NCBI GenBank assembly: GCA_030248065.1
Contig: JASAMV010002753.1
Span: 37,811 to 101,810, forward strand
DNA from: Rhynchonema sp. JSB1_4
Taxonomy: Eukaryota > Nematoda > Chromadorea > Monhysterida > Xyalidae
Direction: 5' to 3'
DNA length: 64,000 bases
The notes under the pieces are model-generated. The model was not told the origin of the DNA. It searched no databases and saw only the letters and a list, made by a program, of their open reading frames with translations. The position numbers were made by a program, and so were the translations under genes. Shown piece after piece: positions 51,899 to 62,971 of the stretch (position 1 is its first letter; each line of letters begins with the position of its first letter).

Positions 51899-54704
51899 CA
51901 GTCGACGTTACCAATTGTGTGGCAGTCCAGCAATTGATCGCAGGAGACGTCAGATTGGAGTCAACATCGACAGGAAAGTCAGGGAATTCAGCAAACGATG
52001 GGGCACTGGTTGGTGAGGGTGGTTTCTGTTTGAGTATGTACCCACATAACCTGGTCGGTCTTTCTCTATCCGATATTCTCCCCACCAGTGGACTCAAATT
52101 AGGCGCAAAATGAAGGCTAACCTTTTCGTCACCTTGGGTTCCCAGAACACAAATGCGCGTCGAGAATGCCTGACTTACAAACGCGCAGATGCGCAAAAAA
52201 CGCGAATGCATTGTGAAGACAGCCAGCAGGGCAGACGGTGAAACTGTACCAACCGATAATCAAGGTGATAGCATACAATACACCATATCAACATTGAGGC
52301 AATATAGTAGTAGGCAATAGGCAATCAACATCGACTACGGTGGCCGCGGCAGGGCCCAGGGCACGACACCAAAACAGTGCCTTGCTTTGAATATTACCTT
52401 GCCTTACACAGTGTAGTCGTTGTGCCTTCAAGTCTAATATTAGCTAAGTGAACTCAAATGTCATCATACAAACGGAGCAGCCCAGAATGGTACAGGTCTT
52501 GACCACATGCCCAACAGCACCCCCAAGGCCAACCATAGACAACGCCGACAGCAGTTACGCAGAGAATCGTCATCGATCGACCCGCCAAGTCGACAAGTCA
52601 GTCAAACAGACATGACCACCACCGGTGCTGGACAGACGCAACCAGCTGCCAAATGGAATTGTAAGGCAAAAAAGTTTATATGTATACTTTGATTTCATAC
52701 ATGGCTAATAGGTTGACAAAATGCGATTTCTTTCTACTCATCAGGTCAACATCGAACCTATGGATTGGACCATGATCAGATCTTTCTATTCACTTAAAAA
52801 TTGATTGTTGCGTTTGGCATAGTTCTGACGGGGATGGTTCTAATTTCGATCATCTGAAGAGTTTTCTGTTAACGGCCGGGAAACGATGCTTTCGCAATCA
52901 AAAACAGAACCGCCTGTGAATGTCGAAATCTCCGTTAAAAAACTGGAAAATAGCATGGGGTAGACAGATGTTTACCCTCGCAAAAGGAAAGCCAATAGCT
53001 CGTTGATGTTTCACAAACAATATGATCACAATAACAACCCGTCGATGTTTCAGCAATCGATCGTCACCATTCGCTATCGCCGCGTCGTGCGCGATTCCTA
53101 TTGCCCACTGCGCATGCGAACAGCATCGACGTTGATGTGCCACCATCAAGCAGTCCGATCCAGTCACCGCGCCAGCCATCTGCATTGTGCACCACTATTA
53201 CGGTAAGCTGGCAGATTCGTTGACAATACTCCTGCGGAGCACGTTCTGCAGGCTCAACTCTCGTGCGTTTAGCTATTGTAGCGGACGGTCACAGGCTGCG
53301 TGTTCCGTTCGGATCAGGCGATCAGGCAAAATCGGGCATCAATTTTGAAAATAATCTGCCAACCATATTTGCAAAACATGCAATTATCTGCCGAATATTT
53401 ATAGTGGACATGCACAGTTCCTGGGGGCAATTCTAGGCTGACAGTTGAAGTCGTGTGCACGCGCGTGCGAAACAGTGCAAAGTATAGGTAAAAGTCAAAG
53501 TATAACTTCGCGTGCGTTGCATATGTTTTAATACTATGAAGTCGCGCGCACGCGCGTGCACGCGACTTCAACTGTCAGCCGAGAATTGCACCCGGAACTG
53601 TACATACTTTTGTTCCGTTATTGATGTCCGGGCATGTAATGTATGGTGCTTATTGAGGACCGTCACTACGAAAGGGACAGTTTAAATGCTAGTATATGTA
53701 TACCACAACACAATTTGTGACGCATCCAAACAGGTGCTTGATTCGAACGGTGCCTTGATGACAGTCAACCCGGGAGGCGATCGTCGCGGCCCCAACAGTC
53801 TGCTGCCACAACCGTACTTCCGTTCGAGTCCCGGTTTGGCAGCGCAGCGAGAGGCCGGATACTGCTGTGAAACATCACCGAGACTCATCAAACAACGCTC
53901 ATTGTCCCCAACCCCGTTTGACCAGGATGGACAACCGATCATGTACGGGACACCGCAGAAACGATCATCGTACATTCAAATGAGCCACGGGTCATGTAAG
54001 TGGGAGGGTTATTCGACCTTGATTGACAGGACGCGGCAATACAGCTTATACATTGCATTGGGTGTGCTTGTGGCACGCATAAGCGTAGTGCGATCGATAC
54101 ACAGTGGGTTTGGGCCCTCAATTGGAGCCCACAAAGCTTATACATACATTATGTGCACGGAGGGGTTTTGTTACTACCGGGCCCGGTCTGTACTTGGCGT
54201 TCGAAAGTTTCGCTAATTCTATTGTACTCGAGCTAACACATCTGACCACTTGTGTTTTGTGCAATACAAAGCAAACCACGTAAGGCGCGACGAAAAGATT
54301 ATGAAGATCGAGTTTCAGCTTTGAGTTCACAACCGCAGCTTTATCTTAGATAAATAATGTCCAAAACTTGATCACCCACGATTACAGTATCACCTGCATC
54401 ACATCAAGTTTCGTCGGCCAGTTCGTTCGATCATCCGGACTCCAATTCGCCGCCAATAACTATCAACCCCTACAGTCCCCATGCCAGTCCCTATTCGCCC
54501 AGGGCCCTCTGGCCAGGTCGTTATGTGCCCCCATCAGGGGGAGACTACACACCAACGTCCTACACACCCCCAACAACGAGAAGGCAGCCCTACAAGAACT
54601 TGGGGGTGGCCGGGGGTACGGCCAGGGATCGAAGGGCGATGTTCGGGGCTCAAAGACACGTCACCGTGGATGTACACACAAATGGTGCCGTTAGATACGA
54701 ATAG
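51899..54704 (+). CDS. Pro/Ser/Tyr-rich protein, 5' end unresolved
   Basis: Five exons in phase: 51899-52012, 52496-52660, 53054-53202, 53734-53995 and 54388-54704, giving 334 residues before the stop. I do not recognise the family. Composition is low-complexity: basic and Ser-rich (RQRRQQLRRESSSIDPPSRQ), Ser/Pro clusters (PPSSSPIQSPRQPS), and a C-terminal part with NPYSPHASPYSPR and YVPPSGGDYTPTSYTPPTTR, ending VHTNGAVRYE. Such segments are typical of long cytoplasmic or adaptor tails with phosphorylation and WW/SH3-binding sites (inference). The ATG in exon 2 is internal; similarity in phase shows earlier exons exist. The acceptor of the third exon is a one-mismatch copy of the 10-mer. Confidence 0.65.
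53412..53603. mobile_element. Inverted-repeat MITE in an intron
   Basis: CACAGTTCCTGGGGGCAATT...GGCTGACAGTTGAAGTC at the left and the inverted form at the right, with CACGCGCGTGC palindromes inside. About 190 bp; target duplication not certain. Confidence 0.75.
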
Positions 54705-55260
54705 GATGTTTTAGGGTATTGAGCTGTTTTTAGGTTTTGGTCAGACATGTTCAAATTCGGATTCAAAAATACAAACGCTCACATCACGAAACGACGTGTC
54801 CTCGGCTATAATGTTGCTCATATGTATGTATTGAACTGGCATCGAACAACTGTGATATTTGTATATTTATCATATTGATTAATATTGCACAATTGCTGAA
54901 GATTTGTGTACGATCCATCAATTAGTCGTTCGAACTGTATAATTTCGCACGGTGTCTGACATCATCAACTAATTTCTCTCATCGCTAGTTATTTTATTTG
55001 GGGCGCAGGTCAAAGCTGTATCTTCAGTTGGATTTTCAGCGGCATATTGCAAAAAATTATACCGAGAATAACCTTGATTGATATTTGAAAGAAATCACTG
55101 AACGGTCGATGCATAGTTGAGAATGGTCATAATTCTGAGTTAACTGGAACAATGGAGAATAAGGCTCACTCAGCTGAAGTTGTAATCGGGGCTTCACAGA
55201 GAAAAGAAACTATAATATACAGTATTTGTGCTGTGTTGTTTTTTATTTTAGTTTGCACCT
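54705..55260. other. Convergent 3' spacer
   Basis: AT-rich sequence between two converging gene ends; nothing recognised. Confidence 0.5.
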
Positions 55261-57404
55261 TTAAGTTTTGGTCGTCAGCGTCTGGTCGGTAGTCTTCTTG
55301 GTCGGTTCATTTTGGTACTGAAAGCATAATAGGGCCCAGTGTTGATTCTTAAATTGGAGACAAAAACATTCGGCTATTATTAACAGACCTCACTCCCATT
55401 TCCGTTTTTATATCTGCATCATTACGCTGGTCTTTCTTCTTTTCGCCGATTACCAGGAAACCGACGCACGCGAGCACAGCTGCGCAGAGGACGAAACCTT
55501 GAAAGGCAATCATGTTTCAACTGCATTGTAATGTCGACGTCAACCAAGCACGGCTTTCAGTTTTGTGAGGTCCACTTTTCCCAAACCAACAGGCTGATGT
55601 TTCGCAGACGGTATAGCTACATATGTAGCTGTAGACACTTGCAGCAACTCACCGAAAGCGGCAACACCGATCACGACATAAATTGTCGGCCACCCTGCGC
55701 CGGCTCTGACGTGTGTCACATCTGAATAATTGGCAACAACTGCACTCAATGGTGGTGTACCCAAAAAAATGGTAAATGCAAAAAATACCAACATTTTCCC
55801 AAATAGCACCGTTTTGCCTTCGTCCATTTCAGCTCTACGCCAGCTTTGTCGCATGTAATGTTTTGCTCTCGTTGATACTGGCCGTCGAGGACTTCATCCT
55901 TGTTGTTTTTTAACACGTAACCTTCATGACAGACCACGGCTAGAGTGGATGCCGGTTTGTACTTCTTGGTCGGGCTCAATGTAGTTTTGTAGACGGCGTT
56001 GGCGGGCAGTTCTTCGGGCCGCGGTGGGGACGGGCAATCTGGAGATTCGCCAAAAATGTCCAGATATATATTGCTAGTATGATTCTCTTGACAGCGTCAC
56101 ATTTACTGACTTAAACTCGTAGTCTGGATGTGCAGCGAGTTACGAGATGAGGTGTAGTCCAGAGTATAGGTAGGGTATACAGTATGTGCAAACTCACGAT
56201 TCAGTTCTCTTTCACAGAGAAAACTTTTCTTTCGCGTGCATGCCAGGTCGGCCAGACCGTAGGGGTTTCCTGCTGATGGATCATCATGGTACTGGCAGCG
56301 GAAGTCGCCGCATGATTGATGTCCACCGAGACCCCATTCTTGGAACAAGTTGTTCGGCTGCAATGCGTTTGGCCTCATTAGATACTGTAGGTATACGTAA
56401 ATTATCCTTACTGTTTTGCTTTTAAAAAAGGTGCGCCCCCTCCTTGGGCCGCGTCCCCCTTCAAATTTTCAGTCTCAAGTGAGAATATTTGTTTTTTTTT
56501 CATTCATTCCCAATTAATTTATTCATCCCCGCTTTGCTTTCCAACGATGTTCAAAATAATCTGTTCGAATTCAAGTGCAGGTTAAATCTTAAATTAAGCG
56601 GCGGATTCCGACTGCCAAGTCGATTGCATGCACCTGTCTTTCGCTCCACACACCCACATCAACCGTTTTGTAGTCGGCCACCCATTTGTACCACGTCCTC
56701 ACGATGTCTCTGTCGTTTACATCCAGCTCGTGGTGCTCCAAGTTTGGAATGTGCGCCCCGGTCCAGTACGATTTCGACTGCTCGCCGTCACATTTCAGGC
56801 CCTAGCGAAGGCGCATCATCACATTTTATAGTGTTCATCATCATGACATGCTGCATACGTTGCTACCGGAAAACTTTACACAATAAAATATACAAGATGG
56901 GCTATCTTTAGCTATATATGCGTCTAACGCTTCGCGGGCCACAAATCGCTCCAGAAAAATCGTCTACTGTAAGTCCTGATTGATATTTTGCGGCTCCGAT
57001 AACTACCGTAACCGAGAAACCCATTGCATTGCCGTGCACAACTGTCTTACCATTTTTATTTGAATGATGTGCTTGATTTTCTGTTTTGGTCGGTCTTCGA
57101 TTCTGATCGACGCAAGAGTGCCTTGTTTGAAAACTGCCGTTTTTTCCAAGGCCTCACAATCGGCTTTTGCTTTCAACCAGGTGTAGCCGTAAGCTTCATT
57201 CGCAGCTTCTTTGCCGACGTAACACTTGCCGTTGTTTGGTTCTGAATCTTCATTGTAGTAGGATCTCATGCCGTACTGCAAGCCCGCGGCACACTCTTGG
57301 TTGAAATCGATCTGATCTGAAGATGCGCTCATCGGAGACACAATCAGGAGCAGCAGAATTGTTGGCAGGAACCGGGGACAGGGTCCGGTTGGGGAAGTTG
57401 TCAT
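55261..57404 (-). CDS. Membrane-anchored C-type lectin plus sushi-domain protein
   Basis: Seven exons in phase: 57404-57051, 56801-56634, 56357-56198, 56038-55793, 55721-55653, 55497-55394 and 55317-55261, giving 385 residues. Order of parts: signal peptide (LPTILLLLIVSPMSA), a C-type lectin domain (KCYVGKEAANEAYGYTWLKA, SYWTGAH, WYKWVADYKTVD, CGDFRC, SFLCERE), one sushi/CCP module with four cysteines (HCPSP, VVCHEGYV, NITCDK, RCYLG), a transmembrane helix made by exons 5 and 6 (TIYVVIGVAAFGFVLCAAVL), then a short Lys/Thr-rich cytoplasmic tail. A type I surface receptor for recognition or adhesion is inferred; the ligand is unknown. A shorter paralogue lies immediately upstream on the same strand. 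Confidence 0.9.
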
Positions 57405-57897
57405 GATGTTATATTGTATGTTCTGTTTCGTTCGAAATTTGACGCTTTGGTATGGCTCGGTGAAAATGAAAGAAATCGAATGAATAGGATCTGCATACGC
57501 AAATGCGTTTGAACTGCAGGGCGTCACCGCAAAAATTGACCGCCAAATTGTAAAATGTGTTGTAGACCTATTATATATGAGATGAATGCAGGGACAAATT
57601 TGTACTTCCCAACATTATATAATTACGATCGTATCGTAGATATTATGTCAACCAATGTGCGAACATAACACGTTGCTATTTTCTCCTCATTTATTGTCTC
57701 AATATCTTCATTTGATGATTCGAATGGTAGGTATTCGCCAACATTATTGAAAGAGAAACAAACGCAAAGCAAAGTGCTACTGCAGAGATTCTCAAGTTCT
57801 GCCATGCATGGGTTAATTGTGATCACATTACGGATTTAATTTATGGTTAGTATTTACAGTAGGTTCTACAATTCGATTGTTATTTGAAGTGCTGTCA

Positions 57898-59063
57898 TCA
57901 ATCAATGTGACTCAGTTGTCGTTCGCAGAGAAAGCTCTTGCGACGCGAGCACGGGAAGTCAGCCAGACCAAAGGGGGCTTCATCTGATGGAGCGTACTGA
58001 CAGCGGAAGTCGCCACACGCCTGGTGTCCGCCGAACTGCGGTCGATGGAGATTGTCAGGCTGTAATGTGTTGTGAGTTTAGTATCTCGTCTTCTGCTTTC
58101 ACAGGCGATGGGCGGCATGTTTTTTTAACATGTGAACACGTCTGACCTATATGTAGTTGACAACAACTGCAGCAGAAATCCGGCACCCATAAACTCGTCC
58201 GTGTCTCATTATGGCTTAACAGTTTTAATCTGCGCGCATGACCCAGAAGCAACCATATGAATAAAACATGAGAAATCTAATTCGAGCTCAAATCGCGATC
58301 ACAAACAAGTGTGCGCCCTCGATCTCGGTCACTCACCTGGTCTTCGTTCCACACACGCGCATCCACGACGGTGTTGTCGGCCACCCATTTGTACCACGTT
58401 CGAATCACGTCCACGTTCCTCTCATCGTGATCGTGATCTTGTAGATTCTCAACGTGCGCACCCGTCCAGTACGATTTCGCCCATTCGGCCACGCACGTCA
58501 GACCCTTAGATACAAGGTAGTATATCTTTATGGAGATGTGCACTTTTTCTCGGCTTGTATGCTCATACGGCCCGCCCAGCGCAGTTGTCAGACTGCTGCT
58601 TCCCAATGGTGTCTACTACAATAAGGACAATATTTTTGGCACGTCAAAATCTCACCCGGTCCCCCCCCCGACCTACAGTCTGATGCCAAAGTGAACACCG
58701 GCCCATATTATTTACTGTTACCATTTTTGTTTGGATGATGTCATTGATCGTGTGCTTGGGTTGATCTTGGATCTTGATGGACGCAAGCGTGCCTCGTTTG
58801 AAGAACTCGGTTGCTTCCAATTTCTCGCATTCCGCCTTTGCCTCCGTCCAATTGCGGCCGGTCGCTTCACTCGCAGCTTCATAGCCGACATAGCATTTCG
58901 CTTCGCCGTTCGATTCGTGGAAGTAGGACTTCATTCCCTTCTGCAGGCCCCTGGCGCATTCAACGTCCATATCGATTATATCTGTGCTCGTCAGAGGCGA
59001 CACCAGGAGTAGCAGAATCGTCGACAGTAATCCGGGAAGGGGTCGGTTTGACGATCGTGTCAT
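57898..59063 (-). CDS. Short secreted C-type lectin, paralogue of the sushi-lectin
   Basis: Three exons in phase: 59063-58722, 58504-58337 and 58059-57898, giving 223 residues. Signal peptide (LLSTILLLLVSPLTS), then KCYVGYEAASEATGRNW, SYWTGAHVENL, WYKWVADNTVVDARVW, CGDFRCQY, FLCERQL and the stop after SHID. The intron positions and phases of the first two introns match the gene at 55261-57404. In the longer gene the third exon has a GTGAGT donor after ERELN; here the exon reads on to a stop, so the sushi and transmembrane parts are absent and the protein should be secreted. Confidence 0.9.
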
Positions 59064-61295
59064 GATGACAATGGTGCTGTAGCCTGGTTAAAGCTCGGAA
59101 TTCGGCGATTTGGTATGGTTCGGTGAAATTCAAGGAAATCGAATGAATATGATCTTCATGTAATGTACTAATGACACGTTTTTGAGACGTTACCGTCCCC
59201 GTGGACCTCCAGATCATTATACGTACCTACACGTGTCTTTTCTGCGAAATACATACGTGTCATTGCGTCGGCCGATGGAAAATCATCCGGCGGAATTTTA
59301 TTGAACAGTTCGTTTAATGTAAGATTGTGTGACTGCGATCAATCCCTACAACACACGCAGCAATACTGAACTCATATTTCCTACGATGGCAAGGTAGCGA
59401 GTTAAGCCACTCATTAAAGGGCTCGGGACATAACCGAAGGAAGGGTAACAGAACATATTGTTACATACCGTTGGAAAGCATTCCGACAGCCTATATCACG
59501 CACAAATTTTAAGCTCCTTGGCGATTCGCTATCTCTTGGTAGAGCGACTTTTCGTTCCAGAAAAAAGCGAATTTTTGCACAAATTGGAACGACCGGTGCA
59601 GAAACCCCAAATGAGTTGAAGGTCAAGTAACACGCGGATAGGATTACAACAGCTTCTGAATAGCTTACCATCACAACTTCAGAAGCATTGCTTCACACGG
59701 TGAGGGTGCGAAACGCTCCAAAAATCGGCCTTAATTTTCGAGAACGCAAGTTTGTCCCTAAATTTTGAGGCCATGCTCAGCGCTGCGGAAATCAGAATAC
59801 AATGGGGAAATAGAGCATCGTCGAAAGTACCAGAAAATAAGGTTTTTTAATTTTTTGACTCATGGCTAGCTCCGTGACAGGCCTAAAAATCCATTAAATT
59901 GCCGCTAAGTTAGGTGGTTACATTCATCGCCAGACTTGTGACACATAAAGGCCACAGATTGTATCGGCTTCGAAACAAAAAAATGAGAGAAACGTCTGGT
60001 TTAACAACCTATCAAGGTCCGAAGACCCCAAGGTCTACAAATCTTCTTGGGGCAGCCATACCAATCTGAATACGATATTCAGCCATAAGTGCTCAATGTT
60101 AATAGCTGTTGCAAATGTGATATCACCAAGCAATGTATCTCGGGAGTAGCTTTCGAATGATATATAACAAGCCCCAATAAATTCTTACGCTTAAGGTTAG
60201 AGGTTAAAAAAACCTTTTTTGACGATTCTGGAATGAACAGTCACGTCACCGTGTGCGATTTCGGAATTTTGACCGTTTCTTGTCCACAGTAAGAGATAGT
60301 ATGGGCATGTTATATATCGTTCGATAGCTACGTTGAGGCTACATCGTGTGATGCTATCAAATGTGCAATAATCTTTAACAGTGACGACTTATAGCCAAAT
60401 ATCTTATTCAGGTTGGCATGGCTGCAGCAGCCGGACCATGGGGTTTGAAGTCTTGAAACTCGTGTAGATTGGTGGGCTGTGCGTTTATTTGACTTTCTCG
60501 TTTCCAATGCAATGCAATACGCGGCTTATTCACATCACATTTCCGTCAATGAATGCAACTATGCAGTTTAGTGGCAATTTTTAGGTCTTTTTCCTCCTGT
60601 CACGCCGCTATCTAAGTGTTTTCAAATCTAAAAACCTTATTTTCTGGTACTTTCAAAAATGCTCTATTTTTCTATTGCATTTTCATTTCTGCAACACAAA
60701 GCGCGACCTCAAAATTTAGAGACAAACTTGCGTTTTCGAAAAATGTGGCCGATTTTTGGAACATTTCGCACTCTCACCGAGTGAAGCAATGCATTGAGCG
60801 ACTGAAGTTCTCTTGATAAGTTATCCAGAAGCTGTTGTATTCTATCCACGTGTTACTTGACTTTCAACTCATTTGGAGTTTCTGCACCGGTCGTTCCAAT
60901 TTGTGCAAAAGTTCACTTTTTTCTGGAACGAAAAGTCGCTCTACCAAGAGATATCGAATCGCCAAGGAGCTTAAATTTTGTGCGTGACGTATGCTGTCAC
61001 AGTGCTTTCCAACGATGTATAACACTGCGCTCTGCTGCCCTTCCTTCGGTTGTGTCCCGAGCCCTTTAACATGCCCAGTCAGTCAGGTGGTGGACTTGGG
61101 ACAATAAGGAGTGCGACAGATGGAACAATGCTTGGTTACTGAGTCGTGCAAAGGGGCACTATATACGGTTATTGCTTGAATTTGTGATTTTTGAATCTGA
61201 GACATTTATTTGAGCGTGCTTACAGTGGAAACTTGAGGATTTCACTGATTTGTTCGCTGTGCTTTTTGAGGCTAAAGTGCGTAGTGGCTCATTAG
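59064..61295. other. Spacer dominated by a large inverted-repeat element
   Basis: Upstream flank of the short lectin gene, then the TTAA-flanked element at 59414-61069, then a short spacer. No host exon was recognised. Confidence 0.6.
59414..61069. mobile_element. 1.66-kb inverted-repeat element flanked by TTAA
   Basis: Left end TTAA AGGGCTCGGGACATAA and right end TTGTGTCCCGAGCCCT TTAA are inverted. Inverted similarity continues inward for most of the length (GAAAAAGGTTTTT-type blocks, CAAGTTTGTC / GACAAACTTG, GGAACGACCGG / CCGGTCGTTCC, GGTACTTTC). Each outer arm has an open frame reading TFNSFGVSAPVVPICAK, once per arm, which is an echo of the repeat rather than a gene. TTAA duplication is typical of piggyBac-type or foldback elements. 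Confidence 0.85.
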
Positions 61296-62971
61296 ATGTT
61301 TGCGAATGTCAATGCCATGTCTGCGTCAAGCGTGAATGAGTCTAGTCACCCCACAAGCGCACAGAATCTTAACGTGGAGACAAAGGGTCAAAAGACGCGG
61401 ACTCCAAAACGACAAACGGACAAACTAAATAGACATAATTGTCCAATTATACGGCATTTTATTTGCCTCCAACTTGATATGCGCCTGAGTGGCAAACAGT
61501 ATACGTCTCATTCGTCTTTCTTCATTTCACCTTTTCATGTTTTCATCAAGGCGTTCCTTGGAAAAGATAGAATTCTTGAATTGAGCTGAAAATATTGCCT
61601 GGTATCAGTGCTACTCCAACCCCTGACATACGTAAAGCATGCCGCCAGCACGCTGCAGAACAGCATGTGACTTCAGACGAGCAGACGCCCCAATCAGGCC
61701 TAAACCTTTGGCCCTGATTTACGACCGGGACATCTATGCGCGATTGACGAGTGATTGGAATCAACAGTTGGTGGATGAGATCATCAGGTTGAAGCAGGAG
61801 AATGAGATGTTGAGGACGCAGTTGAACAGGGCGCACGAGAGAAATTCAGGTTGGAAAAAGTATAATGTGCGGATTTGTGATTGGAGGATTCGATGTGGGG
61901 TCCATCATTGCCGGCTTATGTTTACTGATGTTGTCAATGCAAAAGCGTTGTCTGTGTTTCGTGTATTAATTGAACTGCTACGTCGTCGCGCTGCGTTTTT
62001 GCAGGCGCGCGCTTCCCACCCCCGCGCCCCGCGAATAACAGACAGCCAGAAAGCTCGTGCGAAACACAGGCAGTTGCGTTAACAACAATAGCATTAGTCC
62101 CCGATTGCCGAACAATCTTTCGCGGGAGACGGCAACGTTTGTTACCATCAACAAGCATGCTACATTATGTCACCCCGGGTTGGAAGCCAGGGTCAATAAT
62201 ACGTTAGGTGGTACAAATCATAGCTTCTCTGTGGGTTTTCGTCTGTTGTGTTCTCGATCTGCTGAGATGCATAAAATTAGCAATTATGAAACCGTCGCTA
62301 TCAACGGACAATTCCGTTGTGTTTTTTGAATAACCTTTGTTTGGGGGTGCAAGTAGTTCATTTTATTGTACACACATAATGATTGTCGAGGGGATCGCTT
62401 TGGAAATCCAGAGCAAAAACAATTAGGTCTATCGAACTATAGGCGCGCAAGACCGGGCCCGTTTCAGGTCCCGTATTACCCGGCAACAGTCAGATGAACT
62501 ATAGTTTGTTCGAATCAAGCACCCCGTCCGTATCCAATGATGATGTCATTAACCAATATTCAGCTGTTGTCACCATACCGGCGGCGAAATTGGACCAACT
62601 TCGATTGTATGGTGTGAGGGCTCATGCCAAGGTGAAGCTTTTCTTGACATAATCTGCTGTGCGTCTGTCTAACCTTGAAAATCTTAGCCTCCCGAAAGTT
62701 TTCGTTCAAGCTGGAGGATACGATCGGCTTCTAATCCAGTACACCGTTAATTTCAAACCCTTGTCCTTTGGTCATCACTTTTTATGTGTAGGCATACCGC
62801 GAGCGTCGCAAGTTGAAACGCATGACCAGACGACTAATTGGTCTACAGCACGTGCTGCGTACCGAACCTGATGTTACGCGACCAGACATATTCGCGAATT
62901 TCTCAGAATTTGTAGAGTTGATTTGCCCGAAGCAACTGCGGAAACACGTGCATGAGCCGGATGGGCTTTTG
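61296..62971 (+). CDS. Coiled-coil protein of unknown function
   Basis: Proposed exons 61296-61498, 61677-61849, 62005-62179, 62468-62631 and 62792-62971 have compatible phases. The second exon has a leucine-zipper-like heptad stretch (DEIIRLKQENEMLRTQLNRA) after IYARLTSDWNQQL. The fourth is hydrophilic (NSQMNYSLFESSTPSVSN). The fifth begins with a strongly basic helix (RERRKLKRMTRRLIGLQHV) and ends FVELICPKQLRKHVHEPDGL. A nuclear, possibly DNA- or RNA-associated role is a guess from composition only. The first exon and the third exon's end are weak; the gene may continue past 62971. Confidence 0.5.

Noticed and set aside
59414..61069. Pair of near-identical ORFs in opposite orientation (TFNSFGVSAPVV...)
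   Set aside because: They are the two arms of the inverted-repeat element; no start context or family similarity.
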